64,000 nucleotides of DNA, from positions 701,000 through 764,999 of the forward strand of contig JADCRB010000102.1 in assembly GCA_021464245.1 (NCBI GenBank), read 5' to 3'. How positions within the stretch are numbered: position 1 is the first letter of the stretch; each line of letters opens with the position of its first letter. The translations under genes and the position numbers were made by a program. A model generated the notes under the pieces. It worked only from the letters and a program-made list of their open reading frames with translations. It did not search any database and was not told the origin of the DNA. This document shows positions 12,290 through 24,092 of this stretch, piece after piece. The DNA is from Carallia brachiata. Lineage: Eukaryota > Streptophyta > Magnoliopsida > Malpighiales > Rhizophoraceae.

Positions 12290-13830
12290 TTGTGAGTGTG
12301 GTTACCTCCCCTTTGTTGTTTTATTAGTAGAGGGTTTTAAACTCTCATGTCTAGTTCGCTCTATCCCCTCATTTTTATCCTATTGAAAGGTGTTCGTGAT
12401 GGGGTCAGTAATCTGTAATCATAAAAAAGCCAGAGCCCCCTTAATTCTAAGGTTGAGGTTGGATCTCTTTTTTCTCCAACGAAATAGAGGCTCTAGCCTG
12501 CATATGTCTATTGTGCTCTAGTCCCCTAATTTTTCAATTAGAAATGGTTCGCTACAGAATCAAAGTTTTATAACATTAGGACGATCCTTTGTTTTGATAG
12601 TGTTATGACCCTTATTTTTTTGTCCATAATAATAGAGGATTCTGAACCCTTAGTATTTTCTTTTTAGTCATTTTTGAGGGTATAAACTCATTCTAACTAA
12701 CATACATTCATGGGATGCTAACTTGCCTTATAGCCTTAAGGAGTACACTCTAAATCCAAGTAAGAGGAAGGTTAAAGAAGATAAACCCAAATGGTGGTTA
12801 AGTGCAAAGGAGTTCATTTAGTCAACAACCCAATTAGCCTGCCAAAAGATGTGCCTCAAACTAAAATTCCACTTTCAAGATAACAACTTCCTACATTCAT
12901 TCAGTAGGTTGGAGTGGGGGTGAGAAGGTGATACTCCCTCAAAGACTATAGAAAGAAACAATTGAGAATCAACTTCCAAGTCAAACTCACGAAAGTCAAG
13001 AGTCCAAGCACAATTAAGGCCATAAAGCATAGTCGACAACTCTGCCACCACAGTCAAGGTTACACCCACATTACACACAAATCCCCCTGCCCATTCACCA
13101 TAGCAATCCCTCAAGACACTTCATACCTGAAGTGTCCCTAGCAGCACCATCAGTGTTTAGCTTTACCCATTCTGATTTAGAGAAGTTCCAACTCACAAGA
13201 CATTTATGCTTACTTCTATTAGAGCAATTGTGTAAAAGAGTCTCCCAAACACCTAAATGATATTTGGTAGTAGATATAAGAAACTGTAGAGGGTAAGAGA
13301 AAGCAGCTCAACCCTCAATCACTTGCTCATTTTGCCATTGCCAAAACTACCAAAACACAGTAGCAAATAAAACTTGCCAATTATCCACCTCTTGACCCGC
13401 AAAGCGTTGCTTTAGATTAACTGATAACCAAGATGCTTTAGATAAATTGAAGAAAATCTCTCTCTTTGTGGGCATACAATCTGTTTTCACATTAAGCAGC
13501 TTGCCTACGATCTTTAAGCATGTGAAGGATATTTTCCATATAACCATTGCATAAAGGACAAATAGAGCAAAGAGAGATTCTCCCTAATGTTTTCTTATTA
13601 GCAAGGACTTTTTACATGTCAAAACCTATAGCCATAGTAGGGCAAAAGTCCCTTTATTTTGAGGGTGGGTAGGCTTTTTTTTTTTTTTTTTCCATAAAAC
13701 TATGGGGCTCTAACTCCTGAATATTTAGTAGGCTCTGACCTCTTAATTGTTTTCAATTAAAATGGGTTCCATTATAGGGTTGTAGCCCATAATTATAAGG
13801 GTTAAAGCCCTTTTTGTTTCAAGAAGAGGT
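12290..13830. repeat. Diverged ~150-bp repeat array interrupted by a LINE relic
   Basis: Segments recur with the order: T-run, then AATAGAGG-CTCT-A-CC, then CCCCTAATTTTTCAATTA, then AAATGGGTTC. Copies are recognisable at about 12310-12400, 12470-12600, 12610-12660 and 13650-13830. The stretch 12700-13620 between the third and last copy contains LINE protein fragments, so the array appears to have been split by that insertion. The units are strongly diverged; no precise unit length or copy number is claimed. Confidence 0.5.
12875..13600 (-). pseudogene. LINE (non-LTR retrotransposon) 3' fragment: zf-RVT and RNase H
   Basis: On the minus strand, 13547-13347 encodes a stretch of the type found in the zinc-binding region after LINE reverse transcriptase. 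Further downstream, 13114-12875 encodes an RNase H (RVT_3) segment with the recognisable order GEWAGGFVCNVG, then AELSTMLYGLNCAW, then LEVDSQLFLS. The order zinc region then RNase H is that of plant L1-type ORF2. RT itself is absent and the two pieces are in different frames, so this is a 5'-truncated, decayed copy. No poly(A) tail or target duplication was convincingly located. Confidence 0.75.
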
Positions 13831-14214
13831 CAATTATTGTAAAATAAATTTTAATTCAATTAACTAAAAAAAATACAAAGTTGAAAGGAGACAAACTTAG
13901 AAAAAAAGTGGCATAGATAGGTGGTAGAGAAGAAGATGATGACACTCGATGGCAGAGCAGGAAAAAAAATGGAAGATGTGAAGGAAAATTTTATAATGGA
14001 GAGGGGGCCTAAGGAGTGATCATATAAACTTGGAAGAGAGAATAATTTATACAAAAAAAAGAGTTTAAGATAGTATGTGGATTTTTTAGTTTACAAAATA
14101 TTCATCTATAGCTAAGCAATTGATCCAAAAAATAAGTTTAACCCATTTCGATCCTAATTAATTACTCTTCAACAAAAAGGAAAAAACAAAACAACTCTTA
14201 AAAATAGTTCTAAA

Positions 14215-16285
14215 TGAATAAACCTCCATGTAGTTTGGGTGTTTTGCATTTAACCCCTGTGATTTTAATTTAGGTATGAAAATCCCTTATAGTTTTCAAT
14301 TTTTGCAATTTATCCCCCTAACAGCAATTTGTTAAATCTATTAACAGAAGTTGGCTAGAATTATGTTGGCTATGTTTGGCTGTGTATTTCAACCTGCGTT
14401 GAGGTAGATAAAAGTTGGTTTGAGGATAAATACACTGAAACTACTCCTTGGTAATATTTTTTACAGCTGAGTTTTGGAAACACTACCCCCAAAACTAGCT
14501 TTTAAAAAAAGCAAGAAATTGATGCTTTTAGCTACAACCAAAAACTTAGAAGACCGTACCACAACTTTTTTAACACTAAAGGACAAAAATATCCTCAGTA
14601 CTTCAATAAATTTTCTCGTGTTATTATATAAGTTTTTTTTTTTTTTTTTTTGCAGTGCTTATCTTCTCTTCCAACGTTTCTGACCTCCCTTTCGTGTCTT
14701 TAAAATTTTGAGTATTTGGATAGCAAGAGGTTTCAGTAGAACAGAAGCACTCTAGAGGGGGGAAAAGAGAGAAAGAAAAGAGGGTGTGGCCATGTGGTGG
14801 GGTGAAACCGCAAGTGAAATCGAATGATGGAGACCACAACGATTCATCCCAAATTTGCCCTACCGCTGTCGCCATCCCAACTTCTGCCAGCACCCCTAAC
14901 CAATCCCTAGAGCCTCTATCTCTGTGCAATCTCTGACTAGTCTGATGCCTTTTACTGGAGGGATGTGAGTCTGTAAGGGATAGATATGACGAGTGATAAA
15001 GAGATCGAGTCTAAAATAATATCGGAGATTTGCAGGGCACCAGTAAATTGATCGACAAGAGATTTACCGGCAATGGATAGGGCAATTTCATTTTCTTCCA
15101 TTTCTTTAATTTCTTTTCCTTTTTTTAATTTATTAAAATTATTACTAAAATTAAAAAAATGTCTCTTTCAGTCAAAAAAGGTCACTTCATAAATGTCATG
15201 CATACTGAGTCATTTAATTATTAATGACGTGACAATTATTTTGATGTCATATCAGTGGCTTTAACGATGAAATTTATAAATGGATTGAATAAGTGTAATA
15301 GGCTTGGGTCGATTTTTTTTTTTTTAAGAAAAACCATTATAAGTGAAAATTAATACAATCAAAAACATTGCAAGTAAAATTGATCGTTAAGATCAAAATA
15401 TATTAAGGAAACTATGGAGAAAATAGATAAGAAAAAGAAGAGAAAGGATAAAATTTTTTATTCGAGTCACAAGCAAAGAGGCTAAAATTATAACTTTGGA
15501 GTGAAGGTTCAAATAAGAAGTCAAAAATCAACATGTGGTAATAAGAATAATAGCCAAAGACAACATGTTCATTATAAAAATAAAAAAAAAAAAATTGTTG
15601 TTTGCTTTTGGATCATAGAGGGCTCTCAATTATTAAATAGTGTTGGTAAATATGTGAAATTTTTTTAAAAAAATATAAATTAACCATGTCTGTTGCAATC
15701 ATTTTACATTCTAATAGCTCTTCTAACAGTAATTTTACCAAACAAATAAAAATTTAATTTGATTTTTTTTCCACAACATTTTCATTACTTTCACCAAATA
15801 TCACGCAACTTTGAGTAACAAACTTTTATTTTCAAACTTTTATTCACAGTACTTCTATTAACCGCACTTTGTCTCATAGTATTACCAAACAAGACTATTA
15901 TTTTGTGATTGCAAGAATTCATCATATTTTCACCTAGAAGTTGGCTATTAATTATTTCAAACATCTCTATAATAACATGTACAGTGCACTAAAAAAACAA
16001 AGACTATGAAGAATATAACGTGTAATGCAGCTGAAATATACACTTAAGTTTAACTTGAGATATATTACATATTTTTATAATTTTAGTAAAGAAATAAATA
16101 ATAATTATAAAATGATGCAATTTTAAACCAATTTTGTTAATAATTTTATAGAATCTTGACAAAGAGGTAAATTGAAAAATTGAAAACTACGAGAATGTTT
16201 AATGTGTAAATTAAAATCACATGAATTAAAGGTCGAATAATCAAATCACAGGACAATTTAATTAATTTAACCCCAACAAATATTA
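14215..16285. repeat. Large inverted-repeat (probably nested) element
   Basis: A left arm at about 14220-14335 (containing TGTGATTTTAATTTA and TAGTTTTCAATTTTTGCAATTTA) is matched in inverse orientation near 16140-16275. The spacing is about 2 kb. This CCCCTGTGATTTT-type sequence is common at termini of plant Mutator-like or MITE elements. Inside, a second pair of TTTGG(T/C)-bearing segments (about 14370-14470 and 15840-15895) suggests another element nested within. No transposase is visible. Boundaries are approximate and the arms have diverged. Confidence 0.45.
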
Positions 16286-16319
16286 ATTAAATAGTAAATA
16301 CCCTTTCTCCGCTGGAAAT

Positions 16320-17284
16320 AAATGCACCGTCGAAAAACTAAGCCGAACGCTCTTGGAAGGCCGCCCAAGAAATTCTGCCCAACAACACGATACAATAGGC
16401 ACAGACAGCCCTAAATTCCTTTGTAAATCCCGAATAACCCCACGATGCGCGATCTGACGGGTCCAAAGCCACCACCACCGGCCCTCCCCTTAAATTTTGT
16501 CCTTTATTAGCTTGACCGAGCTGCTTAATCACCGCCGAGACCTCGTTTACCTTCTCTGGAACCCGCCGAAATCCATTCTATTGTTGCAAAACGACGACCA
16601 AAAGCGGCGATCCAAGATTCTCAACTCGATTACTCTGGAGAAGCAAAGAGCAGAGGAGATTAGAACCATCGCCGCCGTAGCTGCGGGACGCTCCCGGAGC
16701 TCCACCGCCCCCCAACTTTGGAGCCGACCGTTGCCTGCGATTAAGTTGTGATTTGAAGCTGCCGGCTCCTAATTTCGGTTGTCTCGATATACGTTTCTCT
16801 TATTTTCAATGTGTAATTCTCCAGTTAATTGCCTTATTTTTCCTAATTGATTCCAAGATTGGCTTCAATTTTGAGTTTGTGATACCAGAAATTTGAATAT
16901 TCAGGGGAGTCTGTATCACTTTGTTATTACAGAACGGGGATTGGGTGGGGATCTGCGATCTCCGCTCCTCTCCCTGCCGGGATCGGGGATAGGGACGGGG
17001 GGATTTGGTTTTTTAGCATCAGGGTCGGGGATCCGGCCCGTTGCCAGCCCTTGGAAAATCATTTTTGGATCAAGTCCCCTCCCCCCAACCCCTTACACCT
17101 CACTTAATTCTGGTGCTTTAAAATTTTGAGATATAGTTCTTGACAATTTTTGGTTGCTCGTGGATGGTCTATTCATAGTTTTTGCGATGATTTATTGTTT
17201 TGCGTTACTTCAATCCTTGTTTGCATTATAAATTTTGTTTTGGTGATCTTACTGGATATACGCCTCTTGTGCTTCTTTTGGCAG
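16320..17284 (+). promoter_or_regulatory. SEC24 upstream region, 5'UTR and probable leader intron
   Basis: GC content rises sharply from about 16320, as at many plant gene starts, and the stretch to 17340 carries no conserved coding sequence. A good acceptor (TTTTGGCAG) ends at 17284, followed by the leader just before the ATG, so a 5'UTR intron is inferred; its donor was not pinned. A GGGGAT-rich relic of the hAT family lies at 16931-17060. A reading frame at 16497-16751 is Arg/Ser-rich and is not believed to be coding. Confidence 0.5.
16931..17060 (+). mobile_element. hAT terminal relic in SEC24 leader intron
   Basis: The order GGGGAT, then GATCTCCGCTCC, then GGGGATAGGGACGGGG, ending at TTGCCAGCCCTTGG, parallels the right terminus of the element at 1688-6527 (GGGGATGGAGATCCCCGCTCC, GGGACGGGGATT, ending TTGCCACTCCT). 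A left terminus was not found, so it is a truncated end or a worn short derivative. Confidence 0.55.
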
Positions 17285-17340
17285 GATAGCTTATGGAGGC
17301 ATAGCTATATCAACTAGACATTGCTGTTTTTCTGAAAGCC

Positions 17341-20300
17341 ATGGGGACTGAAAATCCTAGTCGTTCCGAATTTGCCTCCTTTTGCTTCTGCACCTCCAAC
17401 TATGACGCCATTTTCAACATCTGGCCCTATGGTTGGATCGGAGACCCCTGGCTTTAGGCCGACTTCATCCACTCCTCCAACTACCATGGCTTCTGTGTTT
17501 TCTGGGCCTCCATTTGGATCACAGACATCTGGTTTTAGACCTACGGCACCACCTAGGTTTAATGATCCATCTGTACCTTCTGCACCAGCATCAAGTGTTT
17601 TGCCCACAGCTGGGCCTTCCTTGCATTTTCCAACGCCGCCATTTCCTTCTGCACCTCAAGCTCTGCTCGATCGTTCCTCGCCTGTTGGACAACCATCGTT
17701 TCGACCTCCTCCCAGTCAAGTACCCTCTATGCCTTCTTTTCGTCCACAAGCACCGGTGCCATCTGTGCCAATGGGATCTGTCCCATCAAGTGTGAATGTT
17801 CCTCAGTCTTCCTCAGACTTGTCATTTGCCGCACCAAGGCTGAATTTTCAGTCCTCTTTTCCGGCTGCCAGGCCCACTTTGGATTCGTCTTTCGCTGGAT
17901 ATGCGAAGCACTCGAATGCCATTTCGCAACCTCCTCCCATGCAGTCCCCTTTCAAGTCCAACAAGGAAGTTATGCAACTAGTGTGCCAGCACCATCTCCT
18001 CCTTTTCTTTCTCACCAAGGAGCTTATGTTCAACCTCCCCCAGTAGCAAACCCATTTGGGTTGCATTCAAGGGATCAAATGCAACACCCAGGCTCTATGC
18101 CTCCAGTGGGTGGTATCCAAGGCTTGGCAGAAGATTTCAGCTCACTCTCTGTTGGGTCTGTTCCAGGCACAATTGACCCTGGTCTGGATGCAAAGGCACT
18201 GCCGAGACCATTGGATGGGGATGTAGAGCCAAATTCATTGGGTGATGCATACTCCATGAATTGCAATCCTAGATATTTACGTCTGACCACTAATGCAATA
18301 CCAAATTCCCAATCCTTATTCTCAAGGTGGCATCTGCCTCTTGGAGCAGTGGTTAGTCCTCTCGCTGAGCCTCCTGATGGGGTAGGTGTCTCTGCCATCG
18401 AATGAAAATGGAAATTTAGGAATGTTGTGATTTCTGGTTATGTGAATAAATTCTATTTTCCTTGGGTACTGCTGTTTTTCAGGAAGAGGTACCAGTACTT
18501 AATTTTGTTTCAACTGGCATCATACGGTGTAGAAGATGTCGCACATATGTGAATCCATATGTAACATTTACTGATGCTGGAAGGAAGTGGCGTTGCAACA
18601 TTTGTGCTCTACTTAATGATGGTAGGTCAAAAGAGATTTCTGATAGTTATTCAATAATAAGTGTGCTATATCAAAGTGTGGGACCATACAAGAGGCTATG
18701 TTAGCACTGGCACTTAGCAGCTATGGCCCAGGGTATGGACTTACCCCGGGCTAAATTGTTTCATTTTTGCCAGGACTGAATTATAGTCTTCAAGGAAAAT
18801 TTTTGAACCGGAAGTAAAAGTGACTTGGGGATGGCGTTTAATCTTTCACCTGTTTCCATATCACGTTGTTGTACTGTTTGAGTTGGCAGGCAGAAGGTTT
18901 ATCACTGCTTAGCTAGATTGTATCACCATAAAATGGGACATTGCAAGCTTTAGTCTGAGTTCATGTTATTGTTCATAGATCCTTGGAGTTTTTGGTCATG
19001 CTGCTTATTTACTTGTGTGTATTAAATTGCTTCAGATAGGATGATGTTCAGGTTGTGAATGAGCATAAATTTTTATACGTCTGGTTACCATCAGCTCTTG
19101 ATAATTGGAAATACACCTTGGTTCTATGTGCCCAGTACAACTCTGCAGCACTCTTAACCCTCGCTTATTTCTCTGCCTTTTACATTTTGTCCCATCAATT
19201 TTCGGGAATGACTCTGATTTAGCGCAAAACTGAAAAGGGACTTGTGTTAATAGCTTATATGCTTATCATGTGTCTACTTCATGGGTTGGCTACCTGTCGT
19301 TTGTCTTTCTTTCTGTGGATTTCCTGTATCACTTTTGCTCTCTCTCTCTCTTTCTGAATACCATGTTCTTTGCAGTTTAGATGTGTGGTATTGCTGAAAA
19401 TCTTCTGTTTCCAGTGTCCTATATTGTTTTGTAAGCATAGCTGCTGGACTGATGTAGCTCTCATGTTCAGTTCCTGGAGAGTATTTTGCCCATTTAGATG
19501 CCACTGGAAGAAGAATTGATTTGGATGAGAGACCTGAGTTGACAAAGGGTAGTGTGGAATTTGTTGCTCCAACTGAGTATATGGTGCGGCCACCAATGCC
19601 ACCCCTATATTTCTTTCTAATTGATGTTTCAATATCGGCAGTTCGAAGTGGTATGATTGAGGTGAGTTTTTCCGGCTAAGGACTAGAGTCCTCTCCCAGA
19701 CATCTTGGTTGTGGTATGTTAAGTGTGACTTTTTGCAATATGATATTAGATCTCATATATTCTCCTCACATCTTGAAGAAAGTGTATGTTGACAGATTGT
19801 GTGGTGCTTCACTTATAGGTGTGCCGAGTAAAACTACATCTGGATGTATGTTGATATGTTTCCTGCCACAAAACGCGTGCCTGCGAAATGTTTGACATGT
19901 GATTCTTGCAAGCAAAACTAGTAAAGGAAATAGGGATAGTTACCTGTTGAAAAAAAATCTCTCTCTCTCTCTCTCTCTCTATGTGACTTTTTGGTTATAT
20001 TGTTCTTGTTTTTTGAACTTCCTTCAGTCAAATCAAGAACATATACATTTTTTTAATCTAAGCAATTAATAAACTTGTATCATAATATGTCATGGTGTGT
20101 GACTTTTATTTAGAACTCTATTGATGTTTGGACTTCCATATGTGTGTTGTGTGGCTTGGGCTTTTGTTTTGCATACCTTACATATTACATATATATTTGA
20201 CCTTTGACTTTCATAGGTTGTTGCCCAAACTATTAAGTCTTGTTTGGATGACTTGCCTGGTTTCCCCAGAACGCAGATTGGGTTTATCACCTATGACAGC

Positions 20301-21567
20301 ACAATCCACTTTTACAATATGAAGGCAAGTGCAATGCAATTGTATCAAACATAATATTTCAGTTTTAACAGGTTTTATCTCACAATTTGGCTGATAAATT
20401 AAGTTTTTTTTTTTTTCTTTGTTCAGTCATCTTTAACACAGCCTCAAATGATGGTGGTTTCAGACCTGGATGATATATTCATTCCATTGCCTGATGATCT
20501 CCTCGTTAATTTGTCTGAATCTAGAAGTGTGGTGGAAGCATTTCTAGATAGCCTTCCCTCCATGTTTCAGGACAGTATGAATTTGGAATCTGCTTTTGGT
20601 CCTGCTTTAAAGGCTGCATTCATGGTTATGGTGTGTTGCTTGTATCATACCTACTACATCATTTATTTAATTTGTGCTTTAGTTAAAAGATCTAATGTTC
20701 CCCTAATATATAATTCTTGTCTGTGAATAATTGTTTGAGTGGAAAAATGGGATGACATTGTGACTGAGAACAGCTCATTCCATTAATGGTACTTGACATA
20801 GGTGGAGACTTTGCCTTGGAGCTAATTATTAGGTTTATCTCTTTTTATTTTTCTATTGGATAATTCAGCTATGCAGTTCTTGCAATGGTGATGATATCAA
20901 TTTCAAAGTTCTTTATACAAGTCAGCTTAGCATTAACCCATGAAGAAGGGGCTTTTACATTTGCATCCTCTTCTTCTTTAAGTAACACTTGCTTTTCTTT
21001 TTCTTTTGTTTATGTCTTCTGGTTTATGTGGTTTTTTTGTTCCTTTGTAAAGTAGTTTCCTCCAGTACTCTCTGTGCATCAACTTATGTTCTTTCTCTCA
21101 CCATGATCCCTCTTCGCAGAGTCAACTTGGTGGTAAATTGTTGATCTTTCAGAACACCATGCCGTCCCTTGGTGTTGGTCGATTAAAGCTGCGTGGGGAT
21201 GATTCTCGGGTCCATGGAACAGATAAGGAATATACTTTAAGAGTGCCAGAGGATCCATTCTATAAACAAATGGCTGCTGATTTAACTAAGTACCAAATAG
21301 GAGTCAATGTATATGCATTTAGCGACAAGTACACTGATATAGCCTCCTTAGGTATGCAAAGCTTTTAGCTTGTAGCATGTTTTCACTGAAAGAAATGAGA
21401 ATTTAAACATCTTTCTTTATATTTCTATTGTGAAATTTCTTTTTTTTATTATCATGGCATCCAAGGCCTCCAAACTAATGTTTGATTTTCTTTCTTTCTT
21501 TTTTAATTTTTCAATTTCAATGGCTGTGTGTGGCATTTTCATTTTTTAGTATGCTTTTCAGAGTGTC

Positions 21568-21607
<40 letters not shown>

Positions 21608-24092
21608 CATATATTTTTCTGTTTATTGTTTACCAAATTATTCTTACAATCCTTCATGCCAGGTTTCTCGATCTCTTCTTTTGTTTGCATATGTATGACA
21701 CTTCACAACATTTTTCCGCCAGTTTATGGATCATGGATATGACTTAGTGGCGCTCTCTTGCTGTAGGAACTCTGGCAAAATATACGGGTGGACAGGTATA
21801 TTACTATCCAAGTTTCCAATCAACCAATCACGGGGAGAAGTTGAGACATGAGCTTACCAGAGATCTTACGAGGGAAACTGCCTGGGAAGCTGTCATGCGT
21901 ATAAGATGTGGAAAAGGTCTATCCACAACCTTATTCTAAATAAGTCTTCTTTGGAACAAAGTCTTGAAAATATTTGAAAATCTATCGTATTAAAGTTTGT
22001 TTCTTTTTTAAAGTACCTGTTCTAGCATTATGTGGGTGGATGTACAAAGATCTGATTCTTTCCCACACTTTTCCCCTGTACTCAGGAATTCGTTTTACAT
22101 CTTATCATGGGAACTTCATGCTAAGGTCCACTGATTTATTAGCACTTCCAGCTGTTGATTGTGACAAGGCATATGCAATGCAGTTATCACTTGAAGAAAC
22201 TTTATTGACAACCCAGACAGTATATTTTCAAGTTGCTTTACTGTATCCTTTGAGCAGAATTTGGAATCTAAAATCTTCATGGAGCTGCAACAATTATACC
22301 TTGTGATAATCATTTTCATTCGGTAAACAACAACAATAACAACAAAGCCTTAATCCCATATTCAATTGTGGTCAGCTACATAGATTTTTCTCCTTATTTC
22401 ATTCTTTTATGAACTAGGTTTGGTATGAGATCTAATTGTTCTAAATACTTCAATTATCTCTGTTTTGTAAATCTCTTCATAAACAGTTTTGAGTGGGGCT
22501 CATTCATCCAACACTACCTTTTCAATTTTGTGCGCCGATTTTTGTTAATTGCACCCGAGTGCATTTGTGTTGTTGAACAAAATTGGTAGTCTAGTACTTT
22601 TGGAGTGCAAATAGAACTTAAATGACTAAGCATTTCTTAACTATCAAAAGATATACTGCATCCTGTGGAGAGAGGCGTATAAGGGTTCACACAGCAGCAG
22701 CTCCAGTAGTTGCTGATTTAGGGGATATGTATCGCCAGGCTGACACTGGTGCGTCGTCTCTGTACTGTCTAGGCTGGGTAGGTCTAAAATGGATTTTGCA
22801 CTGATTCTGATCTATAGCTTGATATTGAGAGAAACATCATATTCATCTTATCTATTTTATAATTTCCAGCAATTGAGAAGACTTTGACCCATAAGCTTGA
22901 AGATGCACGAAACTCTGTGCAGTTAAGGATTGTAAAAGCCCTCAAAGACTATCGAAATCTATATGCAGTGCAGCATCGCCTGGGAGGCAGAATGATATAT
23001 CCTGAGTGCCTGAAACTCTTGCCTTTGTATGGATTAGCACTCTGTAAATCAGCACCTCTTAGAGGAGGGTATGCTGATGTTCAGCTTGATGAACGTTGTG
23101 CAGCAGGATCCACTATGATGGCATTGCCTGTTAAAAAATTGTTGAAGCTACTATATCCTAGCTTGGTTAGAGTGGATGATTATCTTCTAAAGGTAAAATA
23201 TTTTCCTATACTTATATTGGGTCTGTAAAGATTTTGTATAACCTAAATGTCCTATTTCCATGTCATGGATGCAGGCATCTGCCCATGCTGATGACTTAAA
23301 GAACGTAATAAGGAGGTCACCACTGACAGCAGAGAGCCTAGATTCTAGGGGCCTTTATATATACGATGACGGTTTCCGCTTCGTTATATGGTTTGGTAGA
23401 ATGCTTTCACCTGATGTGGCTATGAATCTACTTGGACCAGAGGCAGCAGCAGAACTATCAAGGGTATACATCGTCGCTTGCAATGGTCTATTTGTATCAA
23501 CAATGCTGTAACATCACATGTTCAATACCTTCTCAATAAATTTGGGTTGGCTTGAGCAATCATATTATTTAATGATAGGTTCTGATACTGGTTTAGACTT
23601 TGGCATTGCCACAGTGGGGCATTACTACCTTTGTTCCAATAGACTTTGGCCTAAATGGGTGCATCCGTGATGATTAGTGTTTGAAAAGTAAGCTACAGAA
23701 GAGCTTCTTGTTGTGTGGGTATTATATAGTTGTAAAGATTGTCCATGTGAGAGTGCAGAAATCAATTCACATGAATATCGGACTAGATATTGATGTCTTG
23801 AATCTTATGATTGTTGGAATAGTGTAAGATTGACGTCCTTTCTTTCTGTGCTATTCAGGTTATGCTTAGCGAACGCGATACTGAAATGTCCAAAAAGCTA
23901 ATGGGGATACTAAAGAAATTAAGGGAAAGTGATCCTTCTTATTACCAGCTGTGTCAGCTTGTAAGGCAGGGTGAACAGCCCAGAGAAGGCTTCCTTCTTC
24001 TCACGAATCTTGTGGAGGACCAGATTGGTGGCATCAATGGTTATGTTGATTGGATGCTGCAAATACATCGTCAAGTCCAGCAAACCCCTTGA
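17341..24092 (+). CDS. SEC24A: SEC24-type COPII coat protein (cargo adaptor)
   Basis: SEC24 pairs with SEC23 in the inner COPII coat and selects cargo at ER exit sites. Coding exons: 17341-18381, 18483-18621, 19471-19661, 20217-20324, 20427-20630, 21120-21351, 21767-21916, 22086-22242, 22651-22777, 22870-23192, 23275-23463, 23859-24092. The N-terminus is Pro/Ser/Phe-rich and disordered. The zinc finger is CRRC...CNIC (18524-18605), and the trunk ([17 protein letters not shown]), beta-sandwich, helical and gelsolin domains follow in order. Residue order closely follows Arabidopsis SEC24A. Three single-base indels break the frame: an extra T at 17364-17365, a missing C in the run 17946-17949, and a missing base near 22752. 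With these allowed for, the length is 3096 bases, 1031 aa, normal for the family. The ATG at 17341 is preferred because MGTEN is conserved; the next in-frame ATG after the first shift is at 17401. One U12 and one GC-AG intron are annotated separately. Confidence 0.95.
20325..20426 (+). other. GC-AG intron in SEC24
   Basis: The junction between MK and SSLTQPQ requires the donor AG|GCAAGT, which is the strong consensus for GC donors, paired with a TTGTTCAG acceptor. No GT donor nearby keeps both frame and conserved protein sequence. Confidence 0.88.
22243..22650 (+). other. U12-type (minor spliceosome) GT-AG intron in SEC24
   Basis: The donor reads GTATCCTTT, an exact match to the minor-spliceosome 5' consensus. 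The 3' end has TTTCTTAAC as the branch motif (consensus TTCCTTAAC) about ten bases before the AG at 22649-22650. Splicing here joins CT to A and restores [13 protein letters not shown], which is conserved in SEC24. It lacks the polypyrimidine tract of a normal acceptor, as U12 introns do. A TS-like SINE fragment sits inside (22322-22440). Confidence 0.93.
22322..22440 (-). mobile_element. TS-like SINE, 3' portion
   Basis: On the minus strand the sequence ends with GTAGCTGACC...GGGATTAAGGC followed by TTTGTTGTT and a TTG-rich tail, the characteristic 3' end of TS-type plant SINEs. Only the tail-proximal part is clear; the tRNA-derived head is degraded or absent. It lies within the U12 intron of SEC24. 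Confidence 0.6.

Noticed and set aside
16497..16751. 84-aa frame before SEC24
   Set aside because: It lies in the GC-rich leader; no similarity to the SEC24 N-terminus or any family, and it is not needed for the gene model.
17314..17607. Gly/Val-rich frame antisense to SEC24 exon 1
   Set aside because: Shadow of the Pro-rich SEC24 N-terminus on the opposite strand.
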